From Phreatobacter sp. (GTDB lineage Bacteria; Pseudomonadota; Alphaproteobacteria; Rhizobiales; Phreatobacteraceae): a stretch of DNA of 64,000 bases. The notes under the pieces were generated by a model, which saw only the letters and a program-made list of their open reading frames with translations, was not told the DNA's origin and did not search any database. The number at the start of each line of letters is the position of its first letter. Positions within the stretch are counted from its first letter, which is position 1. This document shows, piece by piece, positions 27,656 through 36,999 of this stretch. The stretch is taken from contig NZ_JAEULY010000020.1 in the NCBI RefSeq assembly GCF_016793595.1, positions 1 to 64,000 of the forward strand, given 5' to 3'. A program made the position numbers and the translations under genes.

Positions 27656-29173
27656 GTGCAGCGGGATCATCCGCGGTTTCGCGGCCTGCGGGAATTTCTG
27701 GCCTTTCTCGCGGCGCACGAGGATCTCGCCCGCGTCGCGACGCCGGTGGACACAGTTCTCGACATGACTGAAGTGCAGCGGCGGATGCTGCGCGCCGGAG
27801 GGCCGGCCCTGCGCTTCGATGCCGCAATGGTCGGCGGCCGCCCCGCCCTCATGCCCGTCATCGCCAATCTGTTCGGAACGGAGGAGCGCGTTGCCGCGGG
27901 CCTCGGCGTCCGCCGCGAGCGCGTCGGCGAACTCGGCGAGCTGCTGGCGGCGCTGCGCGAGCCCGCGCCCGTGGACGGATTGAAGGACGCCCTGTCGCGC
28001 TGGCCGATGATCCAGGCGGCGCTGTCGACCCGGCCCGCCGTCGTCCGTTCTCCTCCCTGCCAGGAGGTTCGTCACGTTGGCCTTGCAGCCGATCTCGCGA
28101 TGTTGCCGGTGCAGACCTGCTGGCCAGGCGAGCCCGCCCCGCTCATCACGTGGCCGCTGGTCGTCACGCGACCGCCGGATGGCGAATGGGGCGACACCGG
28201 ACGCTACAATCTCGGCGTCTATCGCATGCAGGTGGCGGGCCGCGACACCGCGATCCTGCGCTGGCTCGCCCATCGCGGCGGCGCCGCCCATCACCGGGCC
28301 TGGGAGGCGCGGACCGAGGCCATGCCGGTGGCGGTGGCGATCGGCACCGACCCGGCCACCATGCTCTCCGCCGCCCTGCCGCTGCCAGAGACCGTGTCGG
28401 AGATCCGCTTCTCCGGCGTACTGCGCGGCGAGCGACCGCGGCTGGCGCCGGCCGTCACCGTACCGCTGATGGTGCCGGCCGACGCCGAGATCGTCATCGA
28501 GGGCTGGGTGCACCCCGGCGAGCGCGCGCCAGAAGGCCCCTATGGCGACCACACCGGCTACTACAATGCCGTCGAACACTTCCCGCTCATGCGGGTCAGC
28601 GCCGTCACAACCCGCACGGACCCGCTCTATCTGACCACCCATACCGGGCGGCCGCCGGACGAGCCCTCCGTGATCGGCGCCGTCTTCAACGAGCTGGCTC
28701 TCCCCATGATCCGTCGGCAGATCCCGGAGATTGGCGATCTCTGGCTGCCCCCGGAGACCTGCTCCTACCGGACGGCGGTGGTCTCCATCGACAAGCGCTA
28801 TCCCGGCCAGGCCCGCCGGGTGATGATGGCGCTGTGGGGCATGCTGGCACAGTTCAGCTACACCAAGACCATCGTGGTCGTGGACCGCGACATCGCCGTG
28901 CGCGACTGGAGCGACGTGATGTGGGCGATCGCCACCCGCTTCGATCCCTCGCGCGATCTGGTCGTCATCGACCGCACGCCGATCGACTATCTCGACTTCG
29001 CTTCGCCTGAGGCGGGGCTCGGCGGCAAGCTCGGCATCGATGCGACGACGAAGGTCGGCGCGGAGACGCATCGCGAATGGGGTGCCGTCCTCTCCATGCC
29101 GAAGGACGTCGAACGGCGGGTCGATGCCCTGTGGCCGAGGATCGCCGCGGACCTGGCGGGGCGAAAGCCATGA
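27656..29173 (+). CDS. ubiD: UbiD-family prenylated-FMN decarboxylase
   Basis: A 505-residue UbiD-family decarboxylase, close to E. coli UbiD (497). The prFMN-binding and catalytic region is present: GRYNLGVYRMQVAGRDTAIL with a Tyr-Asn-Leu-Gly motif, then PVAVAIGTDPATMLSAALPL, and the acid loop ERAPEGPYGDHTGYYNAVEH. Start GTG 27656 follows GAGAGGA by 8 bases; the frame stays open upstream without family match. The expected role is decarboxylation of 4-hydroxy-3-polyprenylbenzoate with Mg/Mn and prFMN. UbiX, which makes prFMN, follows with an ATGA overlap. Relatives also decarboxylate aromatic acids, but the ubiTUV neighbours favour quinone synthesis. Confidence 0.9.
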   Translation: MQRDHPRFRGLREFLAFLAAHEDLARVATPVDTVLDMTEVQRRMLRAGGPALRFDAAMVGGRPALMPVIANLFGTEERVAAGLGVRRERVGELGELLAALREPAPVDGLKDALSRWPMIQAALSTRPAVVRSPPCQEVRHVGLAADLAMLPVQTCWPGEPAPLITWPLVVTRPPDGEWGDTGRYNLGVYRMQVAGRDTAILRWLAHRGGAAHHRAWEARTEAMPVAVAIGTDPATMLSAALPLPETVSEIRFSGVLRGERPRLAPAVTVPLMVPADAEIVIEGWVHPGERAPEGPYGDHTGYYNAVEHFPLMRVSAVTTRTDPLYLTTHTGRPPDEPSVIGAVFNELALPMIRRQIPEIGDLWLPPETCSYRTAVVSIDKRYPGQARRVMMALWGMLAQFSYTKTIVVVDRDIAVRDWSDVMWAIATRFDPSRDLVVIDRTPIDYLDFASPEAGLGGKLGIDATTKVGAETHREWGAVLSMPKDVERRVDALWPRIAADLAGRKP

Positions 29174-29733
29174 CGCCGCGCGTGGTCGTCGGGGTCAGCG
29201 GCGCGTCGGGCGCGGTCATCGCGGTGCGGATCGTCGAACTCCTCGCAACCCTCGGCGTCGCCATCGACCTCGTCATATCGTCCGCCGCCGAGCGGACACT
29301 CGCCCACGAGATCAATGCCGCCGCCGCGGACCGGCTGCGGGCCCGCGCCGACGTTGCCCACGGCATCGACGACATCGGCGCCACCATCGCCTCGGGGTCC
29401 TATCCGGTGGCCGGCATGATCGTCGCGCCCTGTTCCATGCGCACCTTGGCGGCCATCGCCCATTCCCTGTCGGACAACCTGCTGGTGCGCGCCGCCGATG
29501 TGCAGCTGAAGGAGCGGCGGCCGCTGGTTCTACTCGCGCGCGAGACGCCGCTGCACCTCGGCCACCTCAGGGCCATGACAGCGGTCACCGAGATGGGCGC
29601 CGTGATCATGCCGCCCGTTCCGGCCTTCTACCGGCGCCCCGCCAGCGTCGAGGCGATCATCGACCATATCGCCCGTCGCGCAATCGACCAGTTGCGCATC
29701 AGCCCGCAGATTGCCGGGGCGTGGACTCCCTGA
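29170..29733 (+). CDS. ubiX: UbiX flavin prenyltransferase
   Basis: A 187-residue flavoprotein. The FMN-binding start is VVVGVSGASGAVIAVRIVEL. The AIAHSLSDNLLVRAADVQLK and ERRPLVLLARETPLHLGHLR blocks and the proline loop MPPVPAFYRRP are all typical of UbiX/Pad1. It joins a dimethylallyl group to FMN to make the prFMN cofactor of UbiD. ATG 29170 overlaps the ubiD stop (ATGA). It ends the ubi region. Confidence 0.93.
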   Translation: MTPRVVVGVSGASGAVIAVRIVELLATLGVAIDLVISSAAERTLAHEINAAAADRLRARADVAHGIDDIGATIASGSYPVAGMIVAPCSMRTLAAIAHSLSDNLLVRAADVQLKERRPLVLLARETPLHLGHLRAMTAVTEMGAVIMPPVPAFYRRPASVEAIIDHIARRAIDQLRISPQIAGAWTP

Positions 29734-30009
29734 TCGGCCTTGGACCTGTGCCCATTGCCTGAGGTGACGGCCGAGACCGGCAGGCAACGATACGTTCATC
29801 CGCGACTGGCCCAAGGCAGACGGTGGAGAACAGAAACCCACCCCATCCGGACGTGCCGAATCCTGGTATGATCGTCACCGGAATGGTCTGCGGGCATGTT
29901 GAGCCGACCAGACGGAACGCACGGATGGTCCAAAGATCAGTCTCGGATAAAAACCAACCTAGGCTCTAACTGCCGCTGGATGACAAATCAGTGGCAGGTC
30001 ACCCCGCTT
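29734..30009. other. No gene recognised; edge of remnant zone
   Basis: No frame here has a family signature or a convincing start. I see no clear terminator for ubiX. The stretch is the left edge of the pseudogene cluster that runs to about 31 kb. Confidence 0.4.
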
Positions 30010-30126
30010 GATGATCTGAAGAACTGCGCCGCGCTTGAAGTCATCGGTGAAGTTCGCTTTGCCCATCGGGGGCCTCCTTACCTCAAAACTGGGGAAGAAC
30101 GCGCCCTGGAATCTAGGGGCGAGGCC
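30010..30126 (-). mobile_element. Left-end remnant of an IS3-family element (orfA start)
   Basis: On the minus strand an AGGAGG-preceded ATG at 30066 starts MGKANFTDDFKRGAVLQI, the N-terminus of an IS3-family OrfA, which then diverges after about 20 residues and stops. The preceding 50 bases, beginning TCGCCCCTAGATTCC, are closely similar to those before the same start at 47388. The two are therefore left ends of one IS type, and this copy has lost everything downstream. Confidence 0.65.
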
Positions 30127-30220
30127 TGGCGCAGGTCGGACGTCCGGCGCGGGCGCTCCGATCATCCGCGGCCGGGGGATTGAATCCTGAGTATCCCGAC
30201 GCGAGCATTCTCGACCTCAG

Positions 30221-30580
30221 TCATGGCTGCGCCCGCGGCAATTGCGGGGCGGCCATGATCTTGGCCGCCGAATAGACCAGTGAGTGGGCAAGACCGAGCT
30301 GGTTGAGCCGGGCGCACACATGGTCCACGGGTGATCGCCTGATCCACTCCCCGACAATGGCGTTAGGCGCCTCGATATTCGCCCAACGCTTGCCGCGGGT
30401 GAGGAACCGCTCGCCGGCGGCAGGGGCGGCATCGCCATCGCCTCGCATAGCCGGCCGAACATCGGATCCGATGATACGGTGAGGACGAGAAAACGGCCGC
30501 CCGCCGGCTCGAAGTGATCACCGGGCGCGGCCGCGAAATGCAGATTGCCGAGGCACGAACGACTGGTGCCAAGCCTGTCG
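30221..30580 (-). pseudogene. CaiB/BaiF CoA-transferase, frameshifted C-terminal fragment
   Basis: Two minus-strand frames together read as the C-terminal part of a class III CoA-transferase. Upstream (about 30450-30560) is a GDHFEPAGGRFLVLTVSSDP block followed by MFGRLCEAM, the counterpart of 'ND.QWRRLCA' in the intact relative at 20047-21261. After a frame change near 30440 come AAPAAGERFLTRGKRWAN, then AIVGEWIRRSPVDHVCARLN and a final KIMAAPQL. The first two thirds, with the catalytic Asp, is missing. It is clearly dead. Confidence 0.6.
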
Positions 30581-30616
30581 GACGCCGTCACCAGCACAGA
30601 CGCCCAGGAGCCGGCG

Positions 30617-30948
30617 CTACTCGGCCCATGCCACCGAGTGGTCGCGGACGATCTCTGTTGCGCCGATGCTGCCAGGCGGTCGACCATAGACGGCCGCCTC
30701 GACGATCTCGGGGCCAAGGAATGCAAGCTGGATCATCATGCGGATGTTGCGGCTGCTCTTGCGCTCTCGCGCGGCAGGCGCATCAACACCATCGACACGC
30801 CCGGCGACCAGATCATCAAGCCACGAGCGCGCCTTGACGATCGCTTGGACCAGCCGCTCGCGATTGGCACGCTGCTGAGAGGCGGCGGCCGCGACCTTGT
30901 TGCCCGCTGCCGCGGCCTCGTGAATGACCTTCTCAAGCTTGGTCTGTC
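30617..30948 (-). pseudogene. Serine recombinase, C-terminal fragment
   Basis: An open minus-strand frame of about 110 codons without a usable start ends at TAG 30617. It reads as the C-terminal region of large resolvase/recombinase proteins: a Q-RANRERLVQAIVKARSW helix, LDDLVAGRVDGVDAPAARER, then the diagnostic IRMMIQLAFLGPEIVEAAVY followed by GRPPGSIG. The catalytic resolvase domain is missing. It indicates that an integrative element once occupied this site. Confidence 0.6.
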
Positions 30949-31213
30949 GGGCCGAGCTTCGGCTCGGCCGCCGAGGCCGAAGGTGCTGCCCGCTCGGTCC
31001 GGTCCTTCCGCTTCGTCACCATCGCCGACCTGCCGCAACCTGCGCCCTCGCGCCGGTCACACACACGCTCTCTTCGCTCCAGCAGTCCAGTCGAATGTGC
31101 GAGGAAGCTGGAAGATTGCGCGCATGTCTGGAAACAGCGGCCGCCAAGTGCTGCACCAATTGCGGGCGTACAGCTTCAGTGCACGCAATGTCATCCCTTC
31201 ATCACCGACACCG

Positions 31214-31975
31214 TCACAAACGCTGGCCGCCACTGGCATCGATGGTCTGGCCCGTGATCCAGGCACCATCCGGCGAAGCCAGCACTGCAACAATGGCCGC
31301 GATATCGGCCGGCCGCCCAACCCGGCCGAGGGCGATTGTGCTGGCCACGGCCTGAGCCGTCTTTGGATCTCGCGCGCGAGGATTCATGTCGGTCGCTGTC
31401 GCACCGGGCGAAACCGCGTTGACGGTTATGCCGCGCCGTCCCAGTTCGTTGGCAAGAATGCGCGTCAGCGCCTCAAGGCCAGCCTTGGCTGGTGCATAGA
31501 CGGCCATATGCGCGAAGGCAGCGCGCGTCCCTATCGAGGAGATGTTGATGATGCGGCCACCGTCGCGCAGATGCGGCAAGAGACCCTGGATGACGAAGAA
31601 GGGCGCCCGAAGATTCACTGTCACGGTCCGGTCGAAATCTACCGGAGTTGCATCAGCGAACGGAGCACCGCCGCCAACCCCCGCATTGTTGACGAGGATG
31701 TCAAGGCGGGGATCGGCAAACTGCGTGGTGAGGACGCTGGTGACGCGGGACACAAGTACATTCGCGCCCTCGGCCTCGGCCAGGTCCGACTGAACCAGAA
31801 TGCCCTGCCCGCCGGATGAACGAATGGAAGCGAGGGTCACTTCGGCTTCTTCGACCGCCCTGTTGTAGTGAACGATGACATAGGCGCCATCGGCCCCAAG
31901 CCGCTCCGCGATGGCGCGGCCGATCCCGCGGCTCGCGCCGGTCACCAGCGCGAGCTTTCCCGCATGTACGCGCAT
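31214..31975 (-). CDS. SDR-family oxidoreductase (FabG-like)
   Basis: A 253-residue classical SDR. It has the cofactor motif VTGASRGIG, the NNAGVGG motif, the catalytic ISS serine with VYAPAKAG (YxxxK), and the ending ASPDGAWITGQTIDASGGQRL. It probably oxidises or reduces a hydroxyacyl or oxoacyl group with NAD(P). ATG 31975 begins one base before the ligase gene stop at 31977-31979, so it is the last gene of the operon. It would act on a CoA ester or alcohol made by the preceding enzymes (inferred). Confidence 0.85.
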   Translation of the reverse strand: MRVHAGKLALVTGASRGIGRAIAERLGADGAYVIVHYNRAVEEAEVTLASIRSSGGQGILVQSDLAEAEGANVLVSRVTSVLTTQFADPRLDILVNNAGVGGGAPFADATPVDFDRTVTVNLRAPFFVIQGLLPHLRDGGRIINISSIGTRAAFAHMAVYAPAKAGLEALTRILANELGRRGITVNAVSPGATATDMNPRARDPKTAQAVASTIALGRVGRPADIAAIVAVLASPDGAWITGQTIDASGGQRL

Positions 31976-31976
31976 G

Positions 31977-33503
31977 TCAGAGCGACCAGCCACGCGCGGA
32001 TTCGAGCTGGCGCGCACGATTGATCAGAGCGCGACGGTCGATCTTGTTGGTGCCGGCCCAGGGCAAGTCGGCAACGAACTCGATGCGCCGCGGATGCTGG
32101 TAAGCCGGGCCGTTTTCGATCGCGAAATGCTTTACCCCGTCGACGCCGATGGAGACAGCGCTGGCGTCAGGCTCGCGGCGGACAATGAAGGCCACCGGCA
32201 CTTGACCGCGGTCCTCGTCGGGGAGCGGCACGACGGCCGCCTGTTGAATCTGCGGATGTCGCTCCAGGAGCTTTTCAACTTCGCCCGGATAGATGTTCTC
32301 GCCCGAGCAGACGAACATGTCGTCGGCGCGCCCGACGAAGAAGTAGAAGCCGTTCTCGTCGCGGCGGAAGACATCGCCGGAGCGATACCAGCCTTCGTCG
32401 AGCACCTCGGCACTCTTGCCCGGCAGATTCAGATAGCCGGGTGTGACGGCGGGATTGCGCATCAGCAGCACTCCCTCGTTCTCGTCCGGCCCGTCGACGA
32501 GCTTCACCTCGCCGGTGGCCAGCGGGTAGCCGACCGCGAGCGGGGGCTGCGGGACACCTCCAGGGTGAGGGCCGAACACGGCAGGCCCGGCCTCAGTCGT
32601 GCCGAAGCCGTTGGTTACGGGAATGCCGGGGAACAACGACCGAATGCGCTCGATCAGACCCAGCGTCAGCGGTGCAGAACCAAGCCTGATCCGGCGCAGA
32701 CTTGAGAAGTCGCGACCCTTCAGCACCTCCGTTTCCTTGACGACACGCGCGAGCATGGTGGGCACCGCCATCACATTCGTGACCTGGTAGCGCTCCAGCG
32801 CGTCGATATAGCTCTTCGCTTCGAAACCCGACAGATAGACCACCGCATTGTTGGTCGCGAAGACACTCTTGCTCTGGAACAGCCCGTTCATGTGGAACAG
32901 CGGCTGGGCGATGATCGAGCGCTCGGTCTCGCGCTCGACGGCAGCCGTCGTCTGCTCCAGCGCCCAGAGCTGGCCGAAATGGGTGAGCGGCACGCCCTTG
33001 AGCCGGCCTGTGGAGCCGGATGTGTAGAGGATCTGGCCGATCTCGTCGGCGGCGACCACGACGGTGTGGAACGGCCCGGGTACCGCGCGCGCCGCAAAGC
33101 CATCCGGTCCGTCATCGTCGAAACTGACAACCGGCACGCCGGCCGGCACCTGCGCGCGACGCGCGCCATCCGCGAAAGCAAAGGCGATGCGCGAATCCTG
33201 AAACACATAGTCGATCGTGTCCTGCGCCACCTTGGTATTGACCGGCACGGCGACGAAGCCGGCGCGCATGATGCCGAAATAGGCCGCGATGTACTCGGCC
33301 CGGTTCAGCGAGAGGATGGCGACCGCCGCGCCGCGCGGCAGGCCGGCACCGGTGAGCAGACGCGCGACGCCGTTGGCGAGGCCGTCGACTTCGGCATGGG
33401 TGAGGACGAGCGGGCTTTCCGGCCGATGCAGGTCGATCACCGCCGTGCGGTCGAGGTCGAGGGAGCGATCGATAAGATCGCCGAGATTGTTCCAGCGGGG
33501 CAT
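31977..33503 (-). CDS. AMP-dependent acyl/aryl-CoA ligase
   Basis: A 508-residue class I adenylate-forming ligase. It has the ATP motif YTSGSTGRLKGVPLTH, the adenine motif NGFGTTEAGP, the hinge YRSGDVFRRDENGFYFFVGR and a C-terminal catalytic Lys in GTNKIDRRAL. It is about the usual length of short- or medium-chain and aryl CoA ligases. ATG 33503 is chosen by homology (WNNLGDLIDRSL start); the frame extends to 33590. It follows the ABC permease gene by 22 bases, so it probably activates the compound brought in by that transporter. Confidence 0.87.
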   Translation of the reverse strand: MPRWNNLGDLIDRSLDLDRTAVIDLHRPESPLVLTHAEVDGLANGVARLLTGAGLPRGAAVAILSLNRAEYIAAYFGIMRAGFVAVPVNTKVAQDTIDYVFQDSRIAFAFADGARRAQVPAGVPVVSFDDDGPDGFAARAVPGPFHTVVVAADEIGQILYTSGSTGRLKGVPLTHFGQLWALEQTTAAVERETERSIIAQPLFHMNGLFQSKSVFATNNAVVYLSGFEAKSYIDALERYQVTNVMAVPTMLARVVKETEVLKGRDFSSLRRIRLGSAPLTLGLIERIRSLFPGIPVTNGFGTTEAGPAVFGPHPGGVPQPPLAVGYPLATGEVKLVDGPDENEGVLLMRNPAVTPGYLNLPGKSAEVLDEGWYRSGDVFRRDENGFYFFVGRADDMFVCSGENIYPGEVEKLLERHPQIQQAAVVPLPDEDRGQVPVAFIVRREPDASAVSIGVDGVKHFAIENGPAYQHPRRIEFVADLPWAGTNKIDRRALINRARQLESARGWSL

Positions 33504-33525
33504 GCCGGGCTCCTGATCGTCGGGC

Positions 33526-34368
33526 CTACTGGCCCTTGAGGCGGGGATTGAGCGCGTCGTTGAGGCCGTCGCCGACCAGATTGAGCGCAAGGACCGTGAG
33601 CATCACCGCCACGCCCGGCACGGCGCAGATGTACCAGGAGGTGCGGATGAGCGTGCGGCCGTCGCCGATCAGGCCGCCCCAGCTCGCGACATTGGGGTCG
33701 CCGAGGCCGAGGAATGAGACGGCGGACTCGAACAGGACGGCGCTGGCGACCACCAGCGACGACAGGATCACCACCGGTGGCAAGGCGTTCGGCAGGATCT
33801 CGCCGACGATGATCTGTACGTCCTTCATCCCGAGGGCGCGGCAGGCCTGGACGAATTCGCGCTCGCGCAGCGACAGGAACTCGGCGCGCGTCAACCGCGC
33901 GATGGGCGTCCAGGTGACGATGCCGACCGCGATGGTGATGTTGCCGATGGACTGGCCGAGGATCGAGACGATGGTCAGGATGAAGATGATGTTGGGGATG
34001 GTCTGGAACAGCTCGGCCGCGCGCATCAGCACCTCGTCCAGCCAGCCACCGAAATAGGCGGCGATGGCGCCGACGGTCACGCCGATGAGAGTTGCGGTGA
34101 AGCTCGCAAACAGACCGATGAGCAGCGTCGTGCGCGCGCCATGGGCGACGATGGCGGCGATGTCCCGTCCCAGTGAATCCGTGCCGAGCGGATGACGCCA
34201 GGTCAGGAAAGGCCAGACTTCCGGGCGGCCGACGATGCGCAGCGGGTTGCGCGGGAAGAGATAGGGCGCGGCCAACGCCGCAACGACGACGATCACCAGG
34301 ACGGCGAGGCCGGCGAGCGCCGCGCGATTGCGCGCGAAGCGGCCGAGGAATGTCAGGAAGGGGGCCAT
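33526..34368 (-). CDS. Peptide/nickel-type ABC permease (DppC-like)
   Basis: A 280-residue inner-membrane permease. An N-terminal transmembrane helix is followed by the DppC/OppC motif WRHPLGTDSLGRDI. Several helices follow, and the coupling loop RALGMKDVQIIVGEILPNAL carries the conserved Gly. It pairs with the DppB-type permease just upstream (4-base gap). No DppD/DppF ATPase gene is in this operon, so the channel must borrow ATPases encoded elsewhere. Confidence 0.9.
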   Translation of the reverse strand: MAPFLTFLGRFARNRAALAGLAVLVIVVVAALAAPYLFPRNPLRIVGRPEVWPFLTWRHPLGTDSLGRDIAAIVAHGARTTLLIGLFASFTATLIGVTVGAIAAYFGGWLDEVLMRAAELFQTIPNIIFILTIVSILGQSIGNITIAVGIVTWTPIARLTRAEFLSLREREFVQACRALGMKDVQIIVGEILPNALPPVVILSSLVVASAVLFESAVSFLGLGDPNVASWGGLIGDGRTLIRTSWYICAVPGVAVMLTVLALNLVGDGLNDALNPRLKGQ

Positions 34369-34372
34369 GCTG

Positions 34373-35341
34373 CTAGCGGGCGCGGATGCGCGGATCGAGC
34401 TTGAAATAGGCGATGTCGACGGCCGCGTTCGAGACGGCGACGATCAGCGATGACAGCACCAGCACGCCCAGCACCATCGGGTAGTTTCGGCTCATGACGC
34501 TGTCGAGCATGAGGCTGCCGATGCCCGGCCAGGAGAACACCGCCTCGACGACGACGCTGCCGCCGACGACGGTGCCAAGCTGCAGGCCGAGCAGGGTCAC
34601 CACCGGCAGCAATGCATTGCGCAGGACGTGACGGACGACCACCGCCCTGCCCGTCAGCCCCTTCGACCGCGCCGTGCGCACGAAATCCAGCCGGAAGACC
34701 TCGAGCATCGAGGCCCGCATGATACGGGCGTACATGGCCGAATAGAACAGGCCGAGCGAGAGCGCCGGCAGCACAAGATGACGGGCGACATCGAGCGTGT
34801 CGCTGACGAGGCCGCCCTCGCCGCCGACCGTGCGCATGCCGCCGACCGGCAGCCAGCCGAGCTTCACCGAGAACAGGATGGTCAGTATGATGCCGAGCCA
34901 GAAGGTCGGCGCGGCAAAGAAGAACACGGCGCCGAGCGAGATCAGGTTGTCCCAGATCGTGTTGACCTTGACCGCCGCGACGACACCGGCCGTCACGCCA
35001 ATGACGAGCGCGACCGAGATGCTGGCGAGCATCAAGAGGATGGTCGCCGGGAGATGCATCATGATTACGTCGAACACGGGCGCGTTCTGCCTGTAGGAGA
35101 AGCCGAAATCGAGGGTAAGCACCGACCAGATGTAGCGGCCGAGCTGCACGATCGCCGGCTGGTCGAGCCCATAGAGCACGCGCATGCGCTCCAGCAGCGC
35201 GGGATCGCTGACCTGCTGGTCCGCCGACATGATGTCGAGCAGCGTTCCCGGCGCCAATTGGATCAACGTGAAGTTCAGGACGATCACGCCGAGCAGCAGC
35301 GGGATGACCTGAACGAGACGCCGAACGAAGATCCGACCCAT
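34373..35341 (-). CDS. Peptide/nickel-type ABC permease (DppB-like)
   Basis: A 322-residue permease with the DppB hallmark start RRLVQVIPLLLGVIVLNFTL followed by the periplasmic loop LAPGTLLDIM. The coupling loop is RTARSKGLTGRAVVVRHVLR. The C-terminal block VVVEAVFSWPGIGSLMLDSV is also diagnostic. It lies 11 bases after the binding-protein gene. Confidence 0.9.
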   Translation of the reverse strand: MGRIFVRRLVQVIPLLLGVIVLNFTLIQLAPGTLLDIMSADQQVSDPALLERMRVLYGLDQPAIVQLGRYIWSVLTLDFGFSYRQNAPVFDVIMMHLPATILLMLASISVALVIGVTAGVVAAVKVNTIWDNLISLGAVFFFAAPTFWLGIILTILFSVKLGWLPVGGMRTVGGEGGLVSDTLDVARHLVLPALSLGLFYSAMYARIMRASMLEVFRLDFVRTARSKGLTGRAVVVRHVLRNALLPVVTLLGLQLGTVVGGSVVVEAVFSWPGIGSLMLDSVMSRNYPMVLGVLVLSSLIVAVSNAAVDIAYFKLDPRIRAR

Positions 35342-35352
35342 TGGATTTGCTC

Positions 35353-36963
35353 CTATCGGTCGAGCCAGACGCCGGCCCAGCTATCACCCATGAAATCAGC
35401 CGTCTGCGAATGTCCGCGCACATCGGCACGGGCGATCGTGGTCGACTGGATTTCGACGAGCGCGGTCCAGGGCAAAGCCTCGGAAAGCACCTCCTGGAAT
35501 GCGCGCGCCAGCGTCACGCGCTTGGCAGGATCAATTTCGGTGGAGAGCTTCTCGACGACGGCGTCCAGCTTCGGATCCGAATGGCCCGTCGCGTTCCGGA
35601 AGGCACCGCCCCTGATGATGTTGTCGGTGGTGACGAAGCGCGTCCATTCCGGCACGAGTTCGACCGTCCCCGAATTGTTCGACAGGGCGATGTCGTATTC
35701 GTAGTCGGTGTAGATGCGCTTGAACGAGGTCGCGCGATCGGGGATCGCGAGATCGACCTCGATGTCGAGATCCTCCAGCGCTTGCCGGACATACTGGCCG
35801 AGCTTGACGTTCTCCTCGAACCAGCCGGCCGCGACGAGATTGAGCTTGAACCTTCCGCCGCGCTTCTTCGGAAAGCCCGCTGCATCCAGCAACCTGCCGG
35901 CCTGTGCGAGATCGAAAGCATAGGGCTTCAGCTTCGGATCGAAGAAGATTTTGTTCGTGCTCGGTACGGAGCCGGATGCCGGTTTGGCGAGACCAAAGAA
36001 AATCGTGTCGGCAATGAACTGGCGGTCGATGGCGAGGTTGATCGCCTTGCGGATATCGGGGCGCTTGACGATGTCGCGACGGCTGTTGAACTCGATGGTC
36101 GATACCCAGGCCGAATTGTCATAGCCGACCGTGGTCGAGACAAAGCGCTTCGTATCGACCAGCCGCTTGATGTCTGGCGCCGGCGTCGGGTTGAAGACGC
36201 CGAGGTCGAGCTGTCCGGCCTCGAAAGCGGCCGAACGTGACGCGGGATCGCGCCACCAGCGGATGACGAGACGATCGAGATAGGGCTGCGGCGCGTTCCA
36301 GTAATCCTCATTGCGAACCAGCTCGGCATGGCTGCCGCGCACCCATTCCTTGAACTTGAACGGGCCGGTGCCGACCGGCGCATTGTTCGCGGGGTTGGTG
36401 AGGATGTCGCGGCCCTCGTAGATGTGCTTCGGGATGACCAGCCCGGCCTTGCCGGCCAGCACCGACTTCAGGAAGAACTCCGGCAGCGGCGTATCGAACT
36501 TCAAGAGCGCAGTGGTGGCATCGACTGCCTCCGCGGCGACAAGCGCCTTCAGTGCAATGCCCGCCGACAGCGGCTTCCAGTATTCGAGCGCGTTGAACAC
36601 AATGTCGTCGGCGGTTAGCGGCTTGCCGTCGTGCCACACGACATTGGGACGCAGCTTGATGCGATAGGTGCGGAAATCCTCGGACGGTGTCACTTCGAGC
36701 GCCAGCACCGGAACAAAATCGAGATCGTTGTCGAGCGTCAGCAGGCGCTCGTGAATCTTGGTCGAGGTAAAGTATGGGCTAGAGCCGCCGCCCGGCGGCA
36801 CGAACAGGGCCTGCGGCTCGAAGCCGCCCCAAGTGCCCGTCAGCGTGCCGCCGCGCTTCGGCTGCTGGCCGGCCCGTTGCGCGAAGGCATGAGAACCAAG
36901 ACCGAGAGCGGCTGCGGTGCCGGCTGTGGCGGCGAGCAGATTTCTACGGGACAATTGGGACAT
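35353..36963 (-). CDS. Peptide/nickel-type ABC periplasmic binding protein (DppA-like)
   Basis: A 536-residue family 5 solute-binding protein with a Tat-type signal (LSRRNLLAATAGTAAALG, cleavage after HAFAQ). Motifs include KLRPNVVWHDGKPLTADDIV, the PVGTGPFKFKEWVRGSHAEL block and KRPDIRKAINLAIDRQFIAD. It heads the transport part of the operon, 36 bases after the thioesterase gene. Ligands of this family range from peptides to glutathione, opines, oligosaccharides and aromatic or CoA-activatable acids. The operon content points to a carboxylic acid or a conjugate rather than a peptide. Confidence 0.9.
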   Translation of the reverse strand: MSQLSRRNLLAATAGTAAALGLGSHAFAQRAGQQPKRGGTLTGTWGGFEPQALFVPPGGGSSPYFTSTKIHERLLTLDNDLDFVPVLALEVTPSEDFRTYRIKLRPNVVWHDGKPLTADDIVFNALEYWKPLSAGIALKALVAAEAVDATTALLKFDTPLPEFFLKSVLAGKAGLVIPKHIYEGRDILTNPANNAPVGTGPFKFKEWVRGSHAELVRNEDYWNAPQPYLDRLVIRWWRDPASRSAAFEAGQLDLGVFNPTPAPDIKRLVDTKRFVSTTVGYDNSAWVSTIEFNSRRDIVKRPDIRKAINLAIDRQFIADTIFFGLAKPASGSVPSTNKIFFDPKLKPYAFDLAQAGRLLDAAGFPKKRGGRFKLNLVAAGWFEENVKLGQYVRQALEDLDIEVDLAIPDRATSFKRIYTDYEYDIALSNNSGTVELVPEWTRFVTTDNIIRGGAFRNATGHSDPKLDAVVEKLSTEIDPAKRVTLARAFQEVLSEALPWTALVEIQSTTIARADVRGHSQTADFMGDSWAGVWLDR

Positions 36964-36999
36964 GACATGTCACCTCGTCGGTGGATCGCCGGGTGGCGA

